Assembly (NCBI RefSeq): GCF_016863015.1
Contig: NZ_BOOB01000002.1
Coordinates: 1 to 64,000, forward strand
Origin: Microbispora amethystogenes
GTDB taxonomy: Bacteria > Actinomycetota > Actinomycetes > Streptosporangiales > Streptosporangiaceae
Length of the DNA: 64,000 bases
Direction of reading: 5' to 3'
Translations under genes and position numbers: made by a program
Shown: positions 24,647 to 32,218 of the stretch, in pieces
Layout of the letters: every line of letters starts with the position of its first letter
Position numbering within the stretch: position 1 is the first letter of the stretch
The notes under the pieces: model-generated
The model's input: only the letters and a program-made list of their open reading frames with translations
Database searches by the model: none
What the model was told of the DNA's origin: nothing

Positions 24647-26170
24647 GTGCTGCTGCGTGATCTGCTCTCCGCTCCGGAGCTGCGGCTCGTCCTGCTGACC
24701 GGAGACGAGACGCCGGACCGTGAGATCAGCGGGGTGCTCATCACCGATCTGCCCGACCCCCGGCGCTACCTGTCGGGCGGCGAGCTGGTGCTGACCGGCC
24801 TCATGTGGCGGCGGTCTCCCGGCGACTCCGCGCGGTTCGTGGCCGCCCTGGCCGAGGCGGGGGTGGCCGCGATCGGCGCGGGCGACGCTCGGCTCGGGAT
24901 GGTGCCCGACGACCTGGTGGCGGCCTGCAGGGAACACGGCCTGCCGCTGCTGGAGGTGCCCGTCGAGGTGTCGTTCGGCGCCGTCACCGACTTCGTGGGC
25001 CGGCGCGTCGCCGCCGTGCAGGCGGGTGACCTGCGCGGCGCTCTCGGGCGGCACCGCAGGATCGTCGCGGCCGTGGCCGAGGGAGCAGGGCTGGGGGAGC
25101 TGTTCGCCCTCGTGGAGACCGAGCTCGGCGTCACGGCCGCCGTGGTGTCCGCCTGCGGCTCGGTCGTCGCGGGCGCCCTGCCCGAAGACCAGGCCGTACG
25201 GCTGGCCCGCGACTACCTCGCCGCCGTACGCCTGCCCGTGGTGGTGGACCGTGGCGGTGCGTTCACGCTGTTCGCCGTGGACCGCGCGCACCGGGCCGCC
25301 GGCTGGGCCCTCGTGTGCCGGGGGGAGGTCGACGCGGAGATCGGCTTCGAGCTGGCGGCGTGCGTCGCCCTGGAGCGCACCCGTGCGGAGGCGGGCCGGC
25401 GGGTGGAGCGGCGGCTGGCCGAACAGCTGATCGCCCTGGCCTGCGCCGGAGGGGAGCCGACGGAGCTGTCGGCGCGGCTGCGGACCTGCGGCGTCGACCC
25501 GGCGGAGCCGTACGCGGTGGTCGCCGCGGCGGCGAGCCGGCGTGGGGCGACCGACGGCCCCGACCCCGCCCTGCTGGGCGGCCGGATCGTGGAGGAACTG
25601 CTGGACCGGCGGGTGGTGGCGGTGGCCGGCGCCGACGCGTCGGTGACGCTGGTCCCGCTGCGCGGCGACGCGTACGGGGACGACCGCGACGCCCTCGCGG
25701 AGCGGCTGCGCGACCGGGCCGCGGTGATCGCGGACGGGCTGCCGGCGCTCACGGTGTCGATGGGAGTGAGCGGGGCGCTGACCGGGCCGCAGGCGATCCG
25801 GGGCGGGGTGGAGGAGGCGGGCCACGCCCGGCGGCTGGCCGAGGCGCGCGGCGGGGGAGTCGTCACCGGCGACGAGATCTACACGCACGCGCTGCTGCTG
25901 GCGACCGCACCGGGCGAGGTGCGGTCGTCCTTCGCCGAGCGGCTGCTCGGGCCGCTGTTCGACTACGACCGGCGGCACGGCGCCGATCTGGTGCGTACGC
26001 TCGGCGCGTTCCTCGACTGCACCGGTTCGTGGAACGCCTGCGCCGAGCGCCTGCACGTCCACGTCAACACGGTGCGCTACAGGATCAGGCGGGTCGAGGA
26101 GCTGACCGGCAGGGACCTGTCGTCCATGGCCGACCGCGTCGACCTCTTCCTCGCCCTGCGCGCCGGTTAG
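24647..26170 (+). CDS. pucR: PucR-family transcriptional regulator
   Basis: 507-aa regulator of the PucR/CdaR class, likely controlling the divergent xanthine-dehydrogenase gene. The N-terminal PucR domain reads LLRDLLSAPELRLVLLTGDE, ISGVLITDLPDPRRYLSGGELVLTGL. The middle has a GGDEF-like CdaR region, and the C-terminal helix-turn-helix (HTH_30) is TLGAFLDCTGSWNACAERLHVHVNTVRYRIRRVEELTG. Start at GTG 24647 gives the conserved N-terminus MLLRDLL; no clear RBS, so translation may be leaderless. Ends 22 bp before the convergent SARP gene. Confidence 0.88.
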   Translation: MLLRDLLSAPELRLVLLTGDETPDREISGVLITDLPDPRRYLSGGELVLTGLMWRRSPGDSARFVAALAEAGVAAIGAGDARLGMVPDDLVAACREHGLPLLEVPVEVSFGAVTDFVGRRVAAVQAGDLRGALGRHRRIVAAVAEGAGLGELFALVETELGVTAAVVSACGSVVAGALPEDQAVRLARDYLAAVRLPVVVDRGGAFTLFAVDRAHRAAGWALVCRGEVDAEIGFELAACVALERTRAEAGRRVERRLAEQLIALACAGGEPTELSARLRTCGVDPAEPYAVVAAAASRRGATDGPDPALLGGRIVEELLDRRVVAVAGADASVTLVPLRGDAYGDDRDALAERLRDRAAVIADGLPALTVSMGVSGALTGPQAIRGGVEEAGHARRLAEARGGGVVTGDEIYTHALLLATAPGEVRSSFAERLLGPLFDYDRRHGADLVRTLGAFLDCTGSWNACAERLHVHVNTVRYRIRRVEELTGRDLSSMADRVDLFLALRAG

Positions 26171-26192
26171 CCCCCCCGCCGCCCTCAGTGGC

Positions 26193-29102
26193 TCAGCGCA
26201 TCCTCCGCGACGCGCGGCGGCGAGACCTCCACACGGGGAACGCCTCCCCGATCTCGCGCAGCTCGTCCTCCGCCTGACGGCACAGATGCTCGTCCCCGGA
26301 CCGCTGCCCGATGGCCAGGGCCTCCAGCGCGCAAGCCAGGGCAGGCTCAGGCGCGCGCAGCAATCGGTGAGCCCTCGCCAACATGATGAAGGCTTCGCAC
26401 TCATTCTTCACGTGGCTCAGTTCTCGGGCGTGCGACAGGGCGCGATCGAGGTGACGCTGCGCGGTGAGTGGTTCACCGCGTTCCAGGTAGATCCTGGCCA
26501 GCGTCAAGAGGCCGTCGCATTCGTGGTAGTGATCTCCCGCCGCCTCCGCAAGAGTGACGGCCTCGCCGAGAAGGGCGATGGCTGCGGACATCTCGCCCAG
26601 GCCCAGGCAGGCACTTCCCCCTGTGAGCAGCGAATGACGCTCCCCGACCTGGGAGCCGATCTCCCTCGCGATCACACGCTGTGCCTCGGTGCACTCACGT
26701 GCCTCGGCGTACCGCTCCAAATGGAGATGAACGAGGCCCAGGTTGCCCAACGCGCGCATTTCGCCGAACCGGTCTCCCTGCGCACGTCTCAGTCCTAGCT
26801 CGGCCTCCTGGTGGGGTAGCGCCTCGGCCGGTCGGTTCACTGCGATCAGGGCCCACATCAGCTGCATGTGGGCGAGAGGCAGGATCTCCTGGTCACCGAT
26901 TCGTTCACCCACTTTCAGCGCCTGCCGGCTCAGGCTGAGGTGCTCGCGAAGGTGAGTACCTCTCGTCAGCTCCCAGATGAGGGCGAACCCAACGTAGGCC
27001 CCCAGACGCGCGATCTCGTCGTCCTCGCTCGCCATCGCCTGTGAGGCGGCGGAGATGACATGTGGCAGTTCCTTGTTCAGCCAGGCTCTGGCCTCGGCGG
27101 GAGTGCCCAGCGCCAATGGACGCTGCGGCACGTCGGGCCAGGGAGAATGCACGCGGTGCGGATCGAGCAGGGTGCTGGCGTGACGTGTGGTCGCGCCATA
27201 GAAGCCGAGCGCCCGCATGAGCGCGTCCTTACGGGACTGCGGCGTGAGATGCGTGTTCGCGAGTTCGATCGTGAAGAGCCGCACGAGGTCATGCGGCTGG
27301 TATCGGCCGACTTCGCCGGTCTCCAGCAGATGCGCCCGAACCAGGCGGTCGAGGGCCCGTTCGGCGGCGTCGGCGGGTTCGCCGACGAGGGCGGCCACCA
27401 CATCGGCGGTCACGCTCGCCACGGGCAGGACGCCGAGATGACACAGCGTCCGCGCGGCCAGCCGATCGAGCGCGCCGCCACGGGCGAGCGCCTCATAGCT
27501 CAGTTCTAGACTGGAGCGAACGGCGATCTGGCCCGCCTCCAGCTCGTGCAGCGTGCGCCGCCGGTCCTCCAGCCTCCCCCCGAGGTCGCGTACGCTCCAG
27601 TCCGGCCGCTCGCCGAGCCGCGCGGCGGCCAGACGCAGGGCGAGCGGCAGCCCGCCGCACAACTCGACCAGATGGGATACGGCGGCCGGATCCGCCGAGA
27701 TCCGCTCCGCGCCGACGAGCTTCGACAGGACGGTGACCCCCTCGGACCGCCGCATCCTACGGAGGACGAGCCGGACGCAGTCGTCGGCCATGGAGAAGGA
27801 CTCCCGGCTCGTGATGAGCACGGTGTTGCCCGACGGCAGGTCCAGCAGGGAACGGACCTGCTCCGGCCCGGCCGCGTCGTCGAGCAGGATGAGGGTCCTG
27901 CGGCCGTCCAGCCGGTCGCGCAGCACCGCCGCGGCCTCGTCCTCCTCGGACGGCACGGCCTTGCCCTCCAGCCCGAGCGCACGTAGCAGCCTGCCGAGCA
28001 CACCGATCGGCTCCAGGCGTTCCACCCCGGGCGTCGCTCCCAGGAGATTCACGTAGAGCTGGCCGTCGGGGAACGCGTGGGCCGCGGTGTGTGCGGCCTG
28101 GACGGCCAAGGCGGACTTGCCCGTTCCGGGAGCACCGGTGATCGCGACCACGGCCTGCGGGACGCCGCCGTCCCACGGGGTGAGCAGCGATCGCAGGCGG
28201 ACCAGCTCCTCGACCCGGCCCACGAAGCCGGTGGCCGCGCGCGGAAGCTGACGCGGCGGACGAGGCTGCGTGCCCCCAGGGGTCGTTTCGCTCTGAGCCG
28301 GGTCAAGGGAGGGGTCGGCCCGCAGGATCAGTTCGTACCGCTCCCGCAGGGCCTCGCCGGGGTCCACACCGAGCCGCTCGGCGAGCAGCCGCTTGACGTC
28401 GAGATAGGTGTCGAGCGCGTCGGCCTGCCTGCCCGACCGGTAGAGCGCCAGCATGAGCAGGTCACGCGTCCGCTCCCGCAGGGGAGCCTCCGCGACCAGT
28501 TCGGTGAGGGTGGTCACGGCCTCCTGGTGCAGGTCCAGGTCGAGCAGCGCGCCGGCCCGGTCCTCCATCGCCGTCAGGCGCAGTTCCTCCAGCCGGACCC
28601 GCTCGGCCTCGGCGAAGGGGCCGGGGACGCCGCAGAGGGCGGGCCCCGACCAGCACTCGGTGGCGGCCTCCAACGCGCGCAGGACCCCGCGCGGATCCCC
28701 TGTGGCCTGGAGCCGCCGAGCCTCGGCCAGGTGGCGTTCGAAGTCGCCGACGTCCGCCTCAACCGTCCCGCGCTCCAGCACATAGCCCCGCGACCGGGAG
28801 ATCAGGGTGCTGTAGGGGCCGCGCCGGCCCGGCTCCGCCTCCAGCACCCGTCGCAGACCGGCGATGTAGGTGTAGATGCTCTGCTCGGCGGTGTTCGGCG
28901 GACGATCCCCCCAGAGTCCGCCGATCAGTGTGTCCTTCGTGATGATCCGCCCCGCGCGGACGGCGAGGACGCACAAGGCCGCACGCTGCAGCGGCGGCCC
29001 GAGGTCGACGGTCCGGCCCTCACGCCACGCCGCCACAGGCCCCAGAAGCTGCAGACGATAAGGTGAGTGTTGCGGCGTTCCGTGCTCTTTCGCGTTATCC
29101 AT
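26193..29102 (-). CDS. SARP-family regulator with NB-ARC ATPase and TPR domains (AfsR-like)
   Basis: Large transcriptional activator. The 969-aa product has an OmpR-type winged helix (RLQLLGPVAAW to about residue 95), a BTAD domain (to about 255), an NB-ARC/STAND ATPase with Walker A GAPGTGKSAL and Walker B LILLDDA, and a C-terminal TPR array. Start at ATG 29102 fits the domain; GTG 29132 is in frame too. SARPs usually activate secondary-metabolite genes, but no biosynthetic cluster is in this window. A pair of heptamer direct repeats with 11-bp spacing upstream (29321-29338) looks like a SARP site, so it may autoregulate. Confidence 0.9.
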   Translation of the reverse strand: MDNAKEHGTPQHSPYRLQLLGPVAAWREGRTVDLGPPLQRAALCVLAVRAGRIITKDTLIGGLWGDRPPNTAEQSIYTYIAGLRRVLEAEPGRRGPYSTLISRSRGYVLERGTVEADVGDFERHLAEARRLQATGDPRGVLRALEAATECWSGPALCGVPGPFAEAERVRLEELRLTAMEDRAGALLDLDLHQEAVTTLTELVAEAPLRERTRDLLMLALYRSGRQADALDTYLDVKRLLAERLGVDPGEALRERYELILRADPSLDPAQSETTPGGTQPRPPRQLPRAATGFVGRVEELVRLRSLLTPWDGGVPQAVVAITGAPGTGKSALAVQAAHTAAHAFPDGQLYVNLLGATPGVERLEPIGVLGRLLRALGLEGKAVPSEEDEAAAVLRDRLDGRRTLILLDDAAGPEQVRSLLDLPSGNTVLITSRESFSMADDCVRLVLRRMRRSEGVTVLSKLVGAERISADPAAVSHLVELCGGLPLALRLAAARLGERPDWSVRDLGGRLEDRRRTLHELEAGQIAVRSSLELSYEALARGGALDRLAARTLCHLGVLPVASVTADVVAALVGEPADAAERALDRLVRAHLLETGEVGRYQPHDLVRLFTIELANTHLTPQSRKDALMRALGFYGATTRHASTLLDPHRVHSPWPDVPQRPLALGTPAEARAWLNKELPHVISAASQAMASEDDEIARLGAYVGFALIWELTRGTHLREHLSLSRQALKVGERIGDQEILPLAHMQLMWALIAVNRPAEALPHQEAELGLRRAQGDRFGEMRALGNLGLVHLHLERYAEARECTEAQRVIAREIGSQVGERHSLLTGGSACLGLGEMSAAIALLGEAVTLAEAAGDHYHECDGLLTLARIYLERGEPLTAQRHLDRALSHARELSHVKNECEAFIMLARAHRLLRAPEPALACALEALAIGQRSGDEHLCRQAEDELREIGEAFPVWRSRRRASRRMR

Positions 29103-29314
29103 ACGTCGCCGGACTCCATAGGGTAACGACACAGACGCGATCTGTGGAAGCCTGTCAGGATCGTTTGAAGGCGCCGGGCGCGCGACAAGCGGTGACCGCC
29201 CTCATCGAGTCCCCCGGCGTTCCTCCAGTACTAGGTGCATTACGAAGTCATCCCCGTGTCCGCCGTACTGGCGGACCCTTGCCCCCCAGTTTGGTGGAAC
29301 TCTAAATATGCCAT

Positions 29315-29341
29315 CACATATCTAGATTCTGTCTAGATGTG
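29315..29341. promoter_or_regulatory. Candidate SARP-binding direct repeat within an inverted repeat
   Basis: Two identical heptamers TCTAGAT at 29321-29327 and 29332-29338, separated by 4 bp, giving the 11-bp period that SARP regulators are known to recognise. The surrounding sequence also forms an imperfect inverted repeat (CACAT...ATGTG). It lies about 220 bp upstream of the SARP gene start, oriented either way. Confidence 0.5.
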
Positions 29342-29415
29342 AGGACGGCATGGGTCAGTCCGTGTCCGGACGCGAGGTGGGGTGCTTCCCGTGGTGATGG
29401 AGCGCCGGTCGGCGG

Positions 29416-29430
29416 GAGCGTATGGCGCTC
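29416..29430. repeat. Hairpin GAGCG-TATGG-CGCTC, left copy
   Basis: A 5-bp stem with a TATGG loop. The identical 15-mer recurs at 31481-31495, inside a longer hairpin on the other side of the peptide / XRE-TPR locus. Terminator-like or a dispersed repeat; function unknown. Confidence 0.55.
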
Positions 29431-29835
29431 TGGGCTCGGAAGCCTGCTGGGCGACGGTTTGATGGCCTTTGTGTCACTACGGGAACTAAGACCAGAGTAG
29501 GGCGCTTCGCGGGAAGCTGTGGCCCGATGGCCCGGCCCCGGAGGGGGCGGCGGCGGGGTGGGAAGGCCTGCGCGGCGGCCGCTCTTGCGATTGAGGGACG
29601 GGAGATGCTTCCCATTCGCAGTCCGCTGAATACATCGAAGCCGGGCTGGAGAATATGGCGCCGAAATCGGTGCCGGCCCCGCAGGGAATGGTGACGGCAA
29701 CGCCCCGTGAAAGTGATTCACTTCTCCGGAATCGGTAAGGGGCCCTCCGGGGTTGACTTATACGACCGCATATGGCGTTCGGTATATCCCCGAAAGTGTC
29801 GGCATGAAGACGGCCTATATTTTCCGCGGAGGGTG

Positions 29836-29898
29836 CCGGGACGCCGGAGAGAGCGCGTGATGCCGGACGACGCGTGATCTTCGTCGCCGGCGTCCCGG
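29836..29898 (-). terminator. Inverted repeat after the small peptide gene
   Basis: Perfect 12-bp arms (CCGGGACGCCGG at 29836-29847 and CCGGCGTCCCGG at 29887-29898) with a 39-nt loop, starting 26 bp beyond the peptide stop on the minus strand. It could fold into a strong stem that ends or protects the peptide mRNA. No U tract is visible. Confidence 0.5.
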
Positions 29899-29924
29899 GC
29901 GCAGAGGCCGAACGGTTGCCGTGG

Positions 29925-30059
29925 TCAGCAGCACTCGCACGCTGCGGTGTATTTCGATGGCACAGGAGACGTAGCGGCACTGGCTAGCGTAGCATCGGCT
30001 CCAACGGCCAGTAGGGCCGAAATGATGACGGTAAGAACGAGTAGGGCAAGGCGGCGCAC
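29925..30059 (-). CDS. Small secreted Cys-ended peptide precursor (putative signal peptide pheromone)
   Basis: 44 codons. GTG start at 30059 with GGGAG 7 nt upstream. The product begins MRRLALLVLTVIISALLAVG, a classic Sec signal peptide, with a cleavage motif ASA or SAA at residues 26-29. The remainder, SPVPSKYTAACECC, is about 15 residues with three Cys, two of them the last two residues. A longer in-frame reading to 30149 would overlap the divergent XRE-TPR gene and lacks an RBS. The start codons of this gene and the XRE-TPR regulator are 55 bp apart, an arrangement seen in peptide-receptor signalling pairs. I recognise no family; secretion and signalling roles are inference. Confidence 0.6.
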   Translation of the reverse strand: MRRLALLVLTVIISALLAVGADATLASAATSPVPSKYTAACECC

Positions 30060-30092
30060 GGTGGATCTCCCATCAGCTCTGACTGCCGGGCC

Positions 30093-30107
30093 TACAATAT
30101 TCCAGGA
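30093..30107 (+). promoter_or_regulatory. -10-like box and RBS of the XRE-TPR gene
   Basis: TACAAT at 30093-30098 resembles a -10 element, and AGGAG at 30103-30107 sits 7 nt before the ATG at 30115. If both are used, the 5' leader is very short. No matching -35 was found. Confidence 0.4.
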
Positions 30108-30114
30108 GTTGCCA

Positions 30115-31407
30115 ATGGCCGCGCAAGATCTGGTCGGACAGCGCATCAAGGCGATTCGCCGGCAGCGGGGGCTCTCGCAAGCGCAGTTGGCACATCCTGA
30201 ACTCTCCGATAGTTACGTATCACTGATCGAAAGCGGTAAGCGCACCCCCACCCCCGCCGTTCTGGAACTGCTCGCGCAGAAGCTCGACTGCTCGCTGACC
30301 TATCTCGTCAACGGCGTCACCGCCGAGCAGATGGAGGACCTCGAGGTCGGCCTCAGCTTCGCCCGCATGGCTCTGGAGAACGGCGAGGTCGCCGAGGCCC
30401 GCCGCCGGTACGCCGAACTGCTCGCCGACGGCAACCTCCTGGGTCTCCCCTCCCTTCGGGTGGAGGCCCGCTACGGCTACGCGCTGGCCTCCGAGGCGTG
30501 CGGAGAGGTCGCCGAGGCGATCTCCGTTCTGGAGGAGCTCGGCAAGTCCGAGACCGAGGTGATCAGTCAGGAACGCAAGGTCGCCGTGGCCCTGGCGCTG
30601 TGCCGGTGCCATCGGGAGCGGGGCGACTACTCGGCCGCCGTCCAAGTCGGCGAGCACGCGCTGGAGACGATGTCCCGGTCAGGGTGGAACGACGCGTTGG
30701 TCGAGCTCGGCGCCACGCTGCTGAGCGTCTATCTGCGCCGGGGCGACATGCTGCGGGCCAGGCATTTCGCCGCTGAACTGCTGGCGGCCGCCGAGACCCT
30801 GGGCTCCCCGCGGGCCGCCGTCGCGTCCTCCTGGAACGCCGCTCTCGTCGCGGAGCAGACGGGACGCGGCGAGGAGGCTCTCTCCCTGATCGAGCGAGCG
30901 CTCGCGATCCAGTCCGAGACCGGCGAGCCGCGCAACCTGGCGCGCCTCCGGCAGGCGTACGCGAACATGGTTCTCAGGCTGCACCCCGAGGAGTCGGAGA
31001 AGGCGCGCGATCTCCTGCTGCGGGCGCAGCTGGAGATGGAGGGGGCGGCCACCAGCACCTTCGACAGAGCCCTGTGCGCGCTGGCTCTTGCCTGGGCGGA
31101 GATCGTTCTTCACTATCCCGAGAGGGCCGTCGAGTACGCCGAGGCCGCCGTCGACCTGGTGCGCGGCACCTCGGGGTGGCTGGAGACACGAGCCGCCCTC
31201 CTCCTCAGCCAGGCGCGTTTCCTGCTGCACCAGGATGACGAGGCGGCGAGCGAACTGGACACTGTGAGCGACTGGCTGGAGACCGCGCTGCCCACACGGA
31301 AGACGGCCGAGGACTGGATGACCATCGGCGAGATGCGTCGGCGGATCGGTGACGAACAGCAGAGCGTGGCCGCCTACCAGCGGGCCCTCGCCTGCGCCGG
31401 GCTGTGA
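30115..31407 (+). CDS. XRE-family regulator with C-terminal TPR sensor domain
   Basis: 430-aa regulator: an XRE helix-turn-helix at residues 5-65 (IKAIRRQRGLSQAQLAHPEL, YVSLIESGKRTPTPAVLELL) followed by about 360 residues of TPR helices (for example ARMALENGEVAEARRRYAEL, ALSLIERALAIQSETGEPRN). HTH plus TPR is the architecture of peptide-binding quorum-sensing receptors of the RRNPP type, though these are known mainly from Firmicutes. ATG 30115 with AGGAG 7 nt upstream. Divergent from a 44-aa secreted peptide gene. It may bind the peptide through the TPR domain (inference). Followed by two strong hairpins. Confidence 0.9.
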   Translation: MAAQDLVGQRIKAIRRQRGLSQAQLAHPELSDSYVSLIESGKRTPTPAVLELLAQKLDCSLTYLVNGVTAEQMEDLEVGLSFARMALENGEVAEARRRYAELLADGNLLGLPSLRVEARYGYALASEACGEVAEAISVLEELGKSETEVISQERKVAVALALCRCHRERGDYSAAVQVGEHALETMSRSGWNDALVELGATLLSVYLRRGDMLRARHFAAELLAAAETLGSPRAAVASSWNAALVAEQTGRGEEALSLIERALAIQSETGEPRNLARLRQAYANMVLRLHPEESEKARDLLLRAQLEMEGAATSTFDRALCALALAWAEIVLHYPERAVEYAEAAVDLVRGTSGWLETRAALLLSQARFLLHQDDEAASELDTVSDWLETALPTRKTAEDWMTIGEMRRRIGDEQQSVAAYQRALACAGL

Positions 31408-31430
31408 CGGACGTCCCGTCGCATCGCTCG

Positions 31431-31464
31431 TCTACGGGGCCTCATATATAGGCCCCGTGTAGAC
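31431..31464 (+). terminator. Terminator-like hairpin after the XRE-TPR gene
   Basis: Arms TCTACGGGGCCT (31431-31442) and AGGCCCCGTGTAGA (31450-31463) pair with a 2-base bulge and an A/T-rich loop, 24 bp after the stop. Probably ends transcription before copC. Confidence 0.6.
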
Positions 31465-31472
31465 CTGACGTA

Positions 31473-31503
31473 CCGGGCCGGAGCGTATGGCGCTCCGGCC
31501 CGG
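31473..31503 (+). terminator. Perfect 13-bp hairpin with TATGG loop
   Basis: Arms CCGGGCCGGAGCG (31473-31485) and CGCTCCGGCCCGG (31491-31503) enclose TATGG. The inner 15 bases are identical to 29416-29430. Second hairpin in tandem with the one at 31431, consistent with strong termination or insulation. Confidence 0.65.
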
Positions 31504-31609
31504 CTCCGTCTGTGCGCCCGGGCCTGTGAGCAGGGGATAGCACAGGTCGTTCCCGTCTTCCGGTGCGGGGGTATGGACCGGACACACGCGTCGGTAGCCT
31601 GGGACTGTC

Positions 31610-32218
31610 ATGAAGAGACCCATCCTCGCCGCCTTCGCCGGCCTCGCCGCGTTCCTGGTGGCGCTCCTGCTGTGCGCGGCCCCGGTCCTGCCGGCCCAGG
31701 CGCACACCTCGCTCAAGAGCAGCGACCCGCAGAAGAACGCCAAGGTCACGACCTTGACCAAGGTCACCCTGGAGTTCGCGGAGTCCGTGCGCTTCCCGGT
31801 CGTGGTCGTCCGCGGTGAGGACGGCAAGCGCTACGAGAAGGGCGCTCCGGCCGTCAACGGCCCCAAGGTCACCGAGGCGGTGGCCGACCAGGTGCCGCCG
31901 GGCCGGTACACGATCGCCTGGCGGGTGGTCTCTCCGGACGGTCACCCGCTGGAGGGGGAGATCCCCTTCACCGTGGTGGGCGACCAGGCGCTGGGCAGCG
32001 CGACCTCCGTGGCCGAGCCTCAGGACACTGCCTCCGCGGCCGCCGCCGTGCCCGGCGCGTCGTCCGCCGCCGCATCGGACGCCACGTCCGACCTGGCACA
32101 GGCCTCCCACACGGCCGACGACCAGGGGGGCGGCGTGCCCGGCTGGTTCTGGGCCGTGGTCTTCGGCATCGCCGGGATCGGCATCGGCATGTTCCTGAGC
32201 CTGCGGAAGAAGCCGTGA
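31610..32218 (+). CDS. copC: Copper-binding protein CopC
   Basis: 202-aa extracytoplasmic copper-binding protein. After a signal peptide ending AQA, the mature protein begins HTSLKSSDP, with the N-terminal His of the Cu(II) site. A second ligand region is DGHPLEGEIPFTV. An Ala/Ser/Asp-rich linker leads to a C-terminal transmembrane helix (WFWAVVFGIAGIGIGMF) and basic tail, so it stays membrane-bound. Coupled by a 4-bp overlap (GTGA) to the copD-ctaG gene, which should receive or handle the copper. Confidence 0.92.
   Translation: MKRPILAAFAGLAAFLVALLLCAAPVLPAQAHTSLKSSDPQKNAKVTTLTKVTLEFAESVRFPVVVVRGEDGKRYEKGAPAVNGPKVTEAVADQVPPGRYTIAWRVVSPDGHPLEGEIPFTVVGDQALGSATSVAEPQDTASAAAAVPGASSAAASDATSDLAQASHTADDQGGGVPGWFWAVVFGIAGIGIGMFLSLRKKP

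Larger units (their letters stand above)
29103..29924. other. 822-bp gene-poor intergenic region
   Basis: Between the SARP gene and the small peptide gene, with several A/T-richer stretches. It holds the heptamer direct repeats at 29321-29338, a hairpin with a TATGG loop at 29416-29430, a TTGACT box at 29753-29758 that could be a -35 element without a convincing -10, and a 12-bp inverted repeat at 29836-29898. Open frames here (for example 29422-29694 plus and 29314-29721 minus) lack recognisable domains or RBS support. Confidence 0.6.

Noticed and set aside
24599-26404. Extension of the xanthine-dehydrogenase frame through the pucR gene to give 1379 residues
   Set aside because: The extra N-terminal part is antisense to pucR and has no homology-like features; the conserved protein starts near 24598.
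29422-29694. 90-codon plus-strand frame in the gap before the peptide gene
   Set aside because: No RBS, no recognisable domain and a composition typical of noncoding high-GC DNA.
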